Assembly: GCA_003166055.1 (NCBI GenBank)
Contig: PMWR01000628.1
Coordinates: 1 to 6,828 of the forward strand
Length of the DNA: 6,828 nt
Source: Acidobacteriaceae bacterium
GTDB taxonomy: Bacteria > Acidobacteriota > Terriglobia > Terriglobales > Acidobacteriaceae
Direction of reading: 5' to 3'
Positions 1 to 6,500 of the stretch are shown piece by piece (the first letter of the stretch is position 1; the number at the start of each line of letters is the position of its first letter). Below the pieces are notes generated by a model. That model was given only the letters and a program-made list of their open reading frames with translations. It searched no databases and was not told the origin of the DNA. Position numbers and translations under genes: made by a program.

Positions 1-59
1 CCTTGCGCCACCTGCGGTGCGGCAGGCGCTCGCGGGAGGCTCGTGGGTGCGTACTGCTT

Positions 60-132
60 CCCACCCATTCCGCCGACCACCCCACGGACCAAGACCTGTC
101 CGTTGGGACCCCGGTAGAGCGGAATGGATGGG
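60..132. repeat. Nested inverted repeat, possible structured RNA or palindromic repeat
   Basis: The outer arms at 60-73 and 119-132 pair at 13 of 14 positions, with one C-A mismatch at 64/128; the paired core is CCATTCCGC against GCGGAATGG. Inside it a second stem pairs 81-89 with 98-107 (CCCACGGAC with GTCCGTTGGG, one bulged T at 104) around an 8-base loop. The whole forms a roughly 73-base rod with an internal loop. No T-run follows on the plus strand, so it is not an ordinary intrinsic terminator. It could be a small RNA, a leader structure of the M19 transcript, or a REP-like chromosomal repeat. I match it to no known RNA family. Confidence 0.45.
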
Positions 133-266
133 CGCGGGGCTTCCTCGGTTGGGAGCGGAGCGTGCCGTCTTTGGTTGCGAATGGAGCTTGCCCGGTTGGG
201 AACTCTGCGGATTGGGATCGGCGCGCACGAACCGGTGCGGTAGGATCGAAGGCATTCCGGTTTTTT

Positions 267-272
267 GAGGAG
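267..272 (+). promoter_or_regulatory. Ribosome binding site fixing the M19 start
   Basis: GAGGAG lies 6 bases before the GTG at 279-281. It favours this GTG over any upstream in-frame start, and translation from here puts a twin-arginine motif at residues 5-10, where a Tat signal should have it. Confidence 0.75.
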
Positions 273-278
273 CGTGCT

Positions 279-1430
279 GTGGGAGATTTGTCACGACGGA
301 GTTTTCTGAGGAGTGCAGCGACGGTGGCGGTTGGTGCGCCGGTGTTTTTGCGGCACAGCTACCGGGTGTTTGCGCAGTCAACGCAGGAGTATCCGGAGCG
401 CGTGGTGCGGCTGATGCGCGAGTCGCTGGTGATCGATATGCTGAACCAGTTTCTCTATCGCATGGACCAGAAGGACCTGCTGGAGAAGTGGCTGACGGTG
501 CCGGGGGCGTTTACCGAGGCGGACTATCTGAAGTTCAAGAGCTCGGGCGTGAACGTGATCAACTTTGGCAACGGGGCGGACAACTACGCGGACGCGGCGG
601 ACCTGTTTGCGAAGTTCAACAACTTGATGGCGATGTATCCGCAGTGGGTGATGCGGATTGACTCTGCCGCCGATCTGATGAAGGCCAAGGAGACGGGTAG
701 GCTGGGGATTATCTATGGCTTGCAGTCGAGCGAGCAGTTTGAACATCTGGACGACGTCAACAAGTGCTTTGGGTTTGGGCAGAGGATTTCGCAACTCAGC
801 TACAACTTCAGAAGCAAGATTGCGGATGGGGCGTTTGAGCCGTTCGATGGCGGGGTGAGCGAGTACGGCGGAAAAGTGATTGGGCGGATGAACGCTGTCG
901 GCATGGTGGTGGACCTGGGGCACGCCAGCGACAAGACGAAGCTGGATGCGCTGGAGATTTCAAAGAAGCCGGTGATTCTGTCGCATGGGAACTGTCGCGC
1001 GCTGATTCCTGGCGGGCTGCGGGCGAGCACGGACGAGGCGATCAAAAAGCTGGCGGCGAAGGGCGGCGTGATGGGGATTACCGACATTGCGTTCATGGTG
1101 AAAGGGACGGAGCCGGTGACGGTGGAGGACGTGGTGAATCACTTCGATCATGTGCGCGACCTGGTGGGGATTGAGCATGTGGGTGTGGGCTCGGATGCGG
1201 GGATCGAAAGCAACGATCTTGGGTCGGACGTGGCGAAGGACATGCTGAACAAGGCCGATAAGCGGTATCACGTTCACGGAGAGTACGAGATTGTGAAGGG
1301 GATGCAGGGGCCGACGCGGATGTATGAGTTGGTGGCGGCGTTGGTGCGGCGCGGGTATACGGATGAGCAGATTCGGCTGGTGATTGGGGGGAACTGGGCG
1401 CGGGTGCTGAAGGATATTTTTCAGGCGTAA
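279..1430 (+). CDS. Tat-exported membrane-dipeptidase (M19) family protein with altered metal site
   Basis: A 383-residue protein beginning with GTG. Residues 1-33 form a twin-arginine signal: SRRSFLR at 5-11, a hydrophobic stretch to about 24, and a likely cut near VFA-Q (32/33), so the folded protein should be exported to the periplasm. The body matches the renal-dipeptidase/M19 TIM-barrel family, whose members are zinc enzymes splitting dipeptides. Family landmarks seen are VVDLGH (His215), PVILSHGN (His236), LRASTDE (Arg248), GGVMGIT (262-268), VGVGSD (Asp306) and the C-terminal IGGNWARVL. The usual N-terminal metal motif DxHxD is replaced by D53-M-L-N-Q57, and the usual bridging Glu region (IEGG) reads GLQSS with Gln149. 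The length is normal for the family. Homology is clear, but classical di-zinc dipeptidase activity is doubtful; it may use another metal arrangement or another substrate. It converges with the toxin-antitoxin pair, and no operon partner is visible. Confidence 0.85.
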   Translation: MGDLSRRSFLRSAATVAVGAPVFLRHSYRVFAQSTQEYPERVVRLMRESLVIDMLNQFLYRMDQKDLLEKWLTVPGAFTEADYLKFKSSGVNVINFGNGADNYADAADLFAKFNNLMAMYPQWVMRIDSAADLMKAKETGRLGIIYGLQSSEQFEHLDDVNKCFGFGQRISQLSYNFRSKIADGAFEPFDGGVSEYGGKVIGRMNAVGMVVDLGHASDKTKLDALEISKKPVILSHGNCRALIPGGLRASTDEAIKKLAAKGGVMGITDIAFMVKGTEPVTVEDVVNHFDHVRDLVGIEHVGVGSDAGIESNDLGSDVAKDMLNKADKRYHVHGEYEIVKGMQGPTRMYELVAALVRRGYTDEQIRLVIGGNWARVLKDIFQA

Positions 1431-1487
1431 CTCATTCAGCGAGTTAGCTCCGCTGCGCGGATTAGCACGTCAGCGAGTCAGCGGGAC
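1431..1487. repeat. Convergent gap with direct repeat and weak hairpins
   Basis: This short gap separates the ends of the M19 gene (+) and the PIN toxin gene (minus). It holds a direct repeat, TCAGCGAGTTAGC (1436-1448) and TCAGCGAGTCAGC (1470-1482), identical at 12 of 13 positions. Between the copies is a small hairpin, TCCGC-TGC-GCGGA (1449-1461). A second hairpin, GGACC-TATTC-GGTCC (1484-1498), spans the toxin stop codon. Neither is followed by a T-run on the relevant strand, so bidirectional termination is only a guess. Confidence 0.4.
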
Positions 1488-1916
1488 CTATTCGGTCCAC
1501 GGATCGAGCAACTTCACGGGGGTATCACGGACGTCGCGGATGTTTCTGGTGACCAGGGTTAGATCGTTGACAACGGCAGTAGCTGCAAGGATGGTATCGA
1601 CGACCGGCCTCGGGCGGTCGGCGGACCATTCTCCCCACAGGCGAGCTATGGCGAGGTCGATGCCCAAGATTCGGTTCGAGAAACTAACCTCCATGCCTTC
1701 GACCCAGGCAGCGAAGCGAGTGGCCGCGTTGGGGTCCGGATCTCGAAGCCGTATTGCAGCTACGCCTTTGCGTAGCTCTCCCAAAGTCAGGACGCTGATG
1801 AAAACTGAATCGGGCTCAGTGGCCTGGAGGAACGCAATGACGCCGGGGTCAGGTCTAGGCTTGCGGGTTTCGCTGACAACGTTGGTATCAAGCAGATAGC
1901 GGGTCTGCCCGTTCAC
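1488..1916 (-). CDS. PIN-domain ribonuclease toxin, FitB/VapC-like
   Basis: A 142-residue protein starting with GTG. It is the toxin half of a type II toxin-antitoxin pair; PIN toxins of this kind are Mg2+-dependent endoribonucleases, often cutting tRNA or rRNA when the antitoxin is degraded. The PIN fold signature is complete. LLDTNVVSE supplies Asp10, ISVLTLGELRKG supplies Glu47, DTILAATA supplies Asp107, and LVTRNIRDV supplies Asp128. The DTNVVSE opening, the GELRKG motif and the TRN motif resemble the FitB-type subgroup. Length is typical and all acidic catalytic residues are present, so it is probably intact. Its start overlaps the antitoxin stop by four bases (GTGA), and no strong Shine-Dalgarno precedes it, which suggests translational coupling and lower output than the antitoxin. 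The exact RNA target cannot be read from the sequence. Confidence 0.92.
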   Translation of the reverse strand: MNGQTRYLLDTNVVSETRKPRPDPGVIAFLQATEPDSVFISVLTLGELRKGVAAIRLRDPDPNAATRFAAWVEGMEVSFSNRILGIDLAIARLWGEWSADRPRPVVDTILAATAVVNDLTLVTRNIRDVRDTPVKLLDPWTE

Positions 1917-2155
1917 AACTCAATTTCCCGGCCCGTGTCGCGGCTGTACTCGATTTCGAAGTCGTCTGATTTTGGTCCGCTGAGCAGGTATTCAATCAAG
2001 TTGGGCTTGAGCGCGACGAGGGCGCGGTAATCGGCAATTGATAAGACGACGGCCCGCTCCGCGCCATGACGCGTGATTACCTGAGGGCCTTTGGAGTGGG
2101 CCTCTTCGATTACTTCACTCAGGCGGGTTTTTGCTTGCTGGAGCTGCCAAGTCAT
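1913..2155 (-). CDS. Phd/YefM-family antitoxin
   Basis: An 80-residue protein starting at ATG 2155. It is expected to bind and inhibit the downstream PIN toxin and to repress the pair's promoter. The N-terminus MTWQLQQAKTRLSEVIEEA is the classic Phd/YefM opening (W-x-LQ-x-AK-x-x-x-S-x-V), followed by GPQVITRHG and AVVLSIADYRAL; this N-terminal half is the DNA-binding dimer. The C-terminal segment with SDDFEIEYSRD is acidic, as expected for the toxin-binding tail. A possible upstream in-frame ATG at 2176 would add seven residues, but AGGGAGG five bases before 2155 and the family N-terminus both favour the shorter form. The ATG at 2176 also lies at about the predicted transcription start. It overlaps the toxin gene by four bases. 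Confidence 0.9.
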   Translation of the reverse strand: MTWQLQQAKTRLSEVIEEAHSKGPQVITRHGAERAVVLSIADYRALVALKPNLIEYLLSGPKSDDFEIEYSRDTGREIEL

Positions 2156-2160
2156 GATCG

Positions 2161-2167
2161 CCTCCCT
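2161..2167 (-). promoter_or_regulatory. Strong ribosome binding site of the antitoxin
   Basis: On the minus strand AGGGAGG is followed by five bases and then ATG at 2155. It decides the start of the antitoxin and is far stronger than anything before the toxin GTG, which fits antitoxin excess. Confidence 0.8.
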
Positions 2168-2169
2168 CA

Positions 2170-2204
2170 ATTTCAACTAGAATTATAGTCGTTCTAGTTG
2201 AAAT
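2170..2204. promoter_or_regulatory. Toxin-antitoxin operator: 13-bp perfect inverted repeat
   Basis: ATTTCAACTAGAA (2170-2182) and TTCTAGTTGAAAT (2192-2204) are exact reverse complements separated by 9 bases. The element lies 15 bases before the antitoxin start and covers the predicted -10 box. This is the expected layout of an autoregulatory operator bound by a Phd/YefM antitoxin dimer alone or with toxin. The arms are A/T-rich compared with the surrounding DNA. No U-run follows, so an intrinsic terminator for obgE is less likely, although a transcript reading through would form a hairpin. Confidence 0.75.
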
Positions 2205-2210
2205 AGTCTA
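2182..2210 (-). promoter_or_regulatory. Sigma-70-type promoter of the toxin-antitoxin pair
   Basis: On the minus strand a perfect TATAAT lies at 2187-2182. A hexamer TAGACT (four of six matches to TTGACA) lies 17 bases upstream at 2210-2205; its first three bases are the TAG stop codon of obgE. Transcription would start near 2175, giving a leader of about 20 bases before the antitoxin ATG. The -10 box lies in the spacer and inner end of one operator arm, so repressor binding would block it. Confidence 0.65.
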
Positions 2211-3275
2211 TTTGGGCGTTTCTGTCCGCAGATGGCGGGCCAGGGACCACTTCAGCTCTTCGATGCCCTGGCCGGTTACGGCGCTGATTTCGTGGAACTC
2301 CAACTTCTTGCGCTTGATGTGGGTACGGAGCTTTTTGAGCTTGTCGGGGTTGGCGCTGTCGATCTTGGTGGCGCAGACGATCATCTGCTTGCCGGCCAGG
2401 GGGTGATCGATCACGGGGCCGGGGCCGTCGTTCATGGGGTCGGCTGCGCGGGTGGCGGTGAAACTGTCGAGCTCCTTGTTGATGACTTTGAAGTCTTCGA
2501 CGGGGTCGGGGCGGCCGCTGGAGTCGCTGACGTCGACGAGGTGGAGCAGGAGGCGGGTGCGCTCGATGTGGCGGAGGAACTGGACGCCGAGGCCGGAGCC
2601 GAGGTGGGCGCCTTCAATGAGGCCGGGCATGTCGGCGACGACGTAGGACTCCTGGTTGGGCTCTTCACCGACGGTGACGACGCCAAGGTTGGGCTCGAGG
2701 GTGGTGAAGGGGTAGTCGGCGATTTTGGGCTTGGCGGCGGAGATGCGCGAGATGAGGGTGGATTTGCCGGCGTTGGGATAGCCGACCAGGCCAACGTCCG
2801 CGAGGAGTTTTAGCTCGAGGCGGTAGAGTCGTTCTTCGCCGGGGCGGCCGAGCTCGTGTTCGCGGGGAGCCTGGTGGACGGGGGTGGCGAAGTGCTGGTT
2901 GCCGCGTCCGCCGCGTCCGCCGCGAGCGATTACGACTTCCTCGTCGGGGGTCTGGAAGTCGTGGATGAGCTCGCCGGTTTCCTGGTCGTAAAGGGCTGTG
3001 CCTACAGGGACCTGGAGGGTGACCGAGCGGCCGTCAAGGCCGGTGCAGTTGGAGCCCATGCCGTGTTCGCCGCGCTGGCCTTTGTGTTCAGGGTTGTAGC
3101 GGAAATGGATGAGGGTGTTGTGGCGCTGGGAGGAGACCATGACGACGTCTCCGCCGCGGCCGCCGTCGCCGCCGGAGGGACCGCCGCGGGGGACGAACTT
3201 TTCGCGGCGGAAGGCCATGCAGCCATTGCCGCCGTCGCCGGCTTTTACTCGGATTTTTGCTTCATCGATGAACAT
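2208..3275 (-). CDS. obgE: Obg/CgtA-family GTPase
   Basis: A 355-residue ribosome-associated GTPase involved in late 50S assembly and stress-linked growth control, acting in the cytoplasm. Residues 1-158 are the glycine-rich Obg fold, with [18 protein letters not shown] at the start and the [14 protein letters not shown] and GGRGGRGN segments. The G domain follows: Walker A GYPNAGKS (165-172), switch I FTT (190-192), DMPG (215-218), TKID (303-306) and SAV (331-333). G4 reads TKID instead of the usual NKxD. A Pro/Asp/Gly-rich stretch at about 274-295 lengthens the segment between G3 and G4. There is no C-terminal Obg extension domain, as in short bacterial forms. The ATG start follows from the conserved MFIDEAKI opening, although no clear Shine-Dalgarno precedes it. 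No rpmA or rplU lies beside it, unlike in many bacteria. Its stop codon overlaps the toxin-antitoxin -35 region. Confidence 0.97.
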   Translation of the reverse strand: MFIDEAKIRVKAGDGGNGCMAFRREKFVPRGGPSGGDGGRGGDVVMVSSQRHNTLIHFRYNPEHKGQRGEHGMGSNCTGLDGRSVTLQVPVGTALYDQETGELIHDFQTPDEEVVIARGGRGGRGNQHFATPVHQAPREHELGRPGEERLYRLELKLLADVGLVGYPNAGKSTLISRISAAKPKIADYPFTTLEPNLGVVTVGEEPNQESYVVADMPGLIEGAHLGSGLGVQFLRHIERTRLLLHLVDVSDSSGRPDPVEDFKVINKELDSFTATRAADPMNDGPGPVIDHPLAGKQMIVCATKIDSANPDKLKKLRTHIKRKKLEFHEISAVTGQGIEELKWSLARHLRTETPK

Positions 3276-3283
3276 TAAGAACC

Positions 3284-3317
3284 AGTTTTCAGTTGTAAGT
3301 TTTCAGTTGTCAGTTGT
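3284..3317. repeat. Short tandem repeat AGTTTTCAGTTGT in the obgE leader
   Basis: AGTTTTCAGTTGT occurs at 3284-3296 and again at 3298-3310, followed directly by CAGTTGT (3311-3317) as a partial third copy. It lies 9 bases upstream of the obgE start codon, so it would fall in the obgE 5' leader, where a ribosome binding site is otherwise hard to see. It is A/T-rich in a GC-rich setting. Confidence 0.6.
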
Positions 3318-3356
3318 CGGAGATCAGGGATCGGTTCGGCCTGAATTGTGCTGTTG

Positions 3357-3370
3357 GTCACAGCTGTGAC
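3357..3370. promoter_or_regulatory. 14-bp perfect palindrome between divergent genes
   Basis: GTCACAGCTGTGAC is perfectly self-complementary and lies between the divergent obgE and receptor genes. Compact dyads of this kind are typical dimeric regulator sites. It lies about 30 bases upstream of TACAAT (3402-3407), a possible -10 for the receptor gene, although the matching -35 region is poor. No regulator can be named. Confidence 0.4.
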
Positions 3371-3460
3371 TGGCCGTCTATTCAGTTTACCGGAGGAGGC
3401 TTACAATCGTTTGCAACTTCACTTTTGGTGATTTGGGGTGGCGAGAAGCGGGCTTGGGTA

Positions 3461-3488
3461 GGTGCCGCGGCTTGGGCACCCATTTTTT
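3461..3488 (+). terminator. Terminator-like hairpin in the receptor leader
   Basis: GGTGCC (3461-3466) pairs with GGCACC (3475-3480) around an 8-base loop; CA and then six T follow (3483-3488). This is an intrinsic-terminator shape on the plus strand. No plus-strand gene ends nearby, so it either terminates antisense transcription coming from the obgE side or sits inside a long leader of the receptor mRNA as an attenuator. The stem is short, so its strength is uncertain. Confidence 0.45.
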
Positions 3489-3545
3489 GAAGCCGCCGTA
3501 GAGCGGGCGCAATCCGTGTGTCGCAGGTTTTCCCAGGGTCTGCCG

Positions 3546-3559
3546 CGAGAAGGATCTCG
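3546..3559 (+). promoter_or_regulatory. Ribosome binding site of the receptor gene, in a hairpin loop
   Basis: AGAAGGA (3548-3554) ends five bases before ATG 3560 and decides the start. Its core AGGA (3551-3554) is also the tetraloop of a perfect 5-bp stem, CGAGA (3546-3550) with TCTCG (3555-3559), which touches the start codon. The stem could tune ribosome access. Confidence 0.6.
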
Positions 3560-6500
3560 ATGGCGGGGGTAAGAGGGAGTTGGGGTTGGGCTGCGGCTGC
3601 TCTGCTGATGCTGGCTTGGCCGGCGCCAGTTGGGCGGGCGCAGGCTGGACAGGCGGCAACGGGGGAGACGGGCTCGCTGGCGGGCAGGCTGACGGACGTG
3701 CACTCCGCGCCGCTGGCCGGGGCGACGGTGGTGGTGCGGAACGAGGCTACCGGAGCCGAAACGCGAACGACGACAGGGAAGAACGGGGCCTACCGGTTTG
3801 CGGGGCTGGAAGCGGGCGCGTACGCGCTGGAGGCGGAGAGCGCGCTGGGACGGGGGCGGCTGGCGGATATTGTTGTTGCCGCTGGACATGAGGCTCGAGT
3901 GCAGGCGGCGATGGAGTTCGAGGCGGCGCCGGCGCAGCCAATCCAAAGTGAAAATCAAGCTATCTTGGCGCTGAGGGCTCTTGAGGCGCTGAGGGCTCTG
4001 GGCCATTCAGCGGGCGACGGTCTGCGGGTGGTGGAGACGCGGCTGGATGTAGCTGCGGTTGCTGAGACCTCGCCGCTGCTGGAGATGGCGATGAGCGAGC
4101 GGGCACTGCCGCCGGTTTTGCTGGCCGGGGCGGCGTCGCCGGAGATGCGCGTTTTGCTCGTCCCGGTGCTTCATCGCGGGGACAATGGGTTGGCTGTGGA
4201 ATCCCGGGGCGCAGTGGCGACATTGGAGTTGGAGCCGTTGCTGGGTTTGCCGGTGCTGAGGTTGCCGCTGCTGGGGGCGCCGGCGGGACTGGGGTCAAAT
4301 GAGCATCCAAATGAGGCTGCGATGGCTGCGGCTCAGCGTGTCGATCCGGTTGCGCCGGCGGTGACGACAGCGGTGACGGGCAACCAACTGCAGGCGCTGC
4401 CGGCGAGCGGGCGGCGGTGGCAGGATTTTGTGCTGGATACGCCGGCAGCGGCGGGGGGAAATGCGCAGGTGTCTTTGCAAGGAGCTGGAAAGGAGCCTGC
4501 GGAGACCACGTTGGATGGGGCATCGACACGGCTGGCTTTTGGCAGTCGTGGATCTGGAATAGCTGCGGGGAGCGGGGCTGACCAGAATGCGATGGGGCAG
4601 GCGTGGGCTGGCGGCCGGGGATCGGTGATTGCCGAGGCGGCCATCCGCGAGGTCGAGACGGCTCAGGGGAATGCAGAGGCCGGGGGGACACGGAGCGCGG
4701 GCGGGCGCATGGGTGTGGCGACGCGGAGCGGGGAGACACGGGGCGGTGGCAACGGGATGCATGGGCAGGGGTTTTTGTTTGACCGGCAAAACACATGGGG
4801 GGCGCAGAATCCGTTTACGCAATGGGTGAAGGAGAGCGCGCCGGCAACGGAGACGACTACGCCGGCGTTTACAGCGGAACCGTATACGCCGCCGGACCAT
4901 GAGATGGTCTGGGGTGTTGGGCTGGGGAGCCAAATCCGGCGGGACAAGCTGTTCTGGTTTGCGGCGCTGGATGGCTACCGGCGCAACGATCCGGGGCTGG
5001 CTACGGTGAAGTATCCGGCGGAGTTCTTTGCGCAGCCTTCGGACGACCAGATGCAGGTGCTGAGCGCGCGGCTGGGGTTGAGCGCCACGAATCCGGTGGC
5101 CGAGGGGCTGGCGGCCTACTCAAAGATGCTGGAGACGCTGGACGGGCTGCTGGGGCCGGCGCCTCGGACGGCTGTGCAGTGGGTGGGATTTGGGAGGGTT
5201 GACTGGAAGGCGGCGGAGCGGCACCGGTTCACGCTGGAGGGGATTGGCGCGACGTGGGATTCACCTGGCGGGGGATTGACGCGGGTTTCAGAGAGTTACG
5301 GGGCCAATAGTTTTGGGACGAGCGAGGCCAGCGAGGAGTGGCTGCTGGGACGGTGGGAGGCATTTCTGACTCCGAATCTGCTGGCGGTGAGCCAGGGGTC
5401 GATGGGGCGGAACGTCCTGAGCACGCACGCGGAGAGGCCGTCGGGGTTTGAGCAGACGTTTCTCGGTCCGAATCTGTGGGGGCAGTTACCGCAGATCAAT
5501 GTGGACAATCGATACGGATTCACGATCGGCGATCCCGCGCGGTTCGGGCAGGGGAGCTATCCGGATGAACGGCTCTTTGAGGGGCAGGAGAGCCTGGACT
5601 GGGTAAGAGGCAGCGTGCTGGTGAAGGCAGGCTTCGATTTGATGCATAACTCCGATGCAACGAACCTGTTGCGCAATGAGACGGGAACCTACTCCTACGC
5701 CAGCGTGGAGAACTTTGCTTCGGACGCGCTGGTGTATGGCGCGTTTGGATCGTTGGGGGTGTTGGACCCGGATAACCAGCATAACTGCGACCAGACGGGG
5801 AAGGTTTGGCGGGATACGAAAGGCGGTCTGCGGGGGCTTGGTTCTCTGCCGTGTTATTCCTACTTCTCGCAAGTTGTGGGGCCGGCAAACTGGCATTTGA
5901 GCACCAACGACTGGGCGGGGTTTGCGACGGCGCAGTGGCAAGCGAAGAAGCTGATGGTGTTCTCTGCCGGATTGCGGTGGGACCTGGAGCAGATGCCGCC
6001 GCCCATTGCGGCGCTGGCCAACCCGGAGCTTCCGTTGGCGGGCAGGATGCCAGGGCTGGGTAGCGATTGGGGTCCGCGGATCAGCATGGCGCTGGGAAGT
6101 GCGGAGGGACACTGGCCGGTGCTGCGGATGGGCTACGGCATGTACTTTGGCCGGACGGAGAACGCAACGCTGGAGACGGCGCTGACGCAGACGGGTTCGC
6201 TCAATGGCGATTTGAACTTTTTTGTGCGGCCTACGGACGGGTTGAACACGGGCACAGCGACCAGCAATGCTCCGCCGTTTCCGTGCGTGATGCCGGTGGC
6301 GGCAAACTGCGGGTGGGCGGGGTCGCCCGAGAGCGTTGTGAAGCCGGGGGCGGTTGAATTTGAGCAGGGTTTCCGCAATCCGGAGGTGCACCAGGCGGTA
6401 GCGGCGCTTGAGGAGGGGCTGCCTGGGCATGTTGAATTGACAGCGAGCGCGATGGTAAGCCTGGGGCGGCGGCTGCCGGTGCCGATGGACGCGAATGCAG

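Larger units (their letters stand above)
1..278. other. Left-edge region with no supported gene
   Basis: No reading frame here looks like a conserved protein. The M19 frame stays open upstream of its start to the window edge, but that translation is Arg/Trp/Gly/Pro-rich with no recognisable domain, and a good ribosome binding site marks a later start. Two minus-strand frames are also open to the left edge without a convincing start. Positions 61-120 are C-rich on the top strand (27 C, 14 G by hand count), opposite to the G excess in the neighbouring genes. The main content is the nested inverted repeat at 60-132. Smaller possible stems are CCTGC/GCAGG (11-15 with 22-26) and GTGGG/CCCAC (43-47 with 60-64). 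The M19 promoter presumably lies here, but I see no convincing -10/-35 pair. Confidence 0.5.

Noticed and set aside
50..80. Partial resemblance on the minus strand to the conserved apical loop of SRP RNA (GGAA and AAGCAG)
   Set aside because: The GGAA tetraloop and the AAGCAG side are separated by extra bases and the matching opposite strand of the loop is missing, so the SRP RNA core cannot form.
3..278. Upstream extension of the M19 frame by 92 codons
   Set aside because: The added residues look non-coding and would bury the twin-arginine signal; GAGGAG six bases before GTG 279 marks the start.
1..290. Minus-strand frame reading PLYRGPNGQVLVRGVV near 70-120
   Set aside because: The short stretch looks protein-like, but the frame has no good start and its upstream part is not protein-like. 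The local C-rich top strand also differs from obgE, the other minus-strand gene here. It could only be judged with sequence left of the window.
378..923. Minus-strand open frame (181 codons) opposite the M19 gene
   Set aside because: His/Arg/Val-rich shadow with no motif; the plus strand encodes the M19 protein.
2156..2176. Upstream in-frame ATG at 2176 as the antitoxin start
   Set aside because: It has no ribosome binding site and lies at the predicted transcription start within the operator; ATG 2155 has AGGGAGG and the family N-terminus.
2232..2813. Plus-strand open frame (193 codons) opposite obgE
   Set aside because: Gly/Val/Asp/Glu-rich shadow of the glycine-rich Obg gene; ObgE is unmistakable in the other direction.
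3402..3407. TACAAT as a definite -10 promoter of the receptor gene
   Set aside because: The hexamer is close to consensus, but the region 17 bases upstream (TATTCA) matches only three of six positions, so it is used only as a possibility.
3960..4796. Minus-strand open frame (278 codons) opposite the receptor plug
   Set aside because: Pro/Ala/Ser/Arg-rich low-complexity translation; the opposite frame carries the conserved plug motifs.
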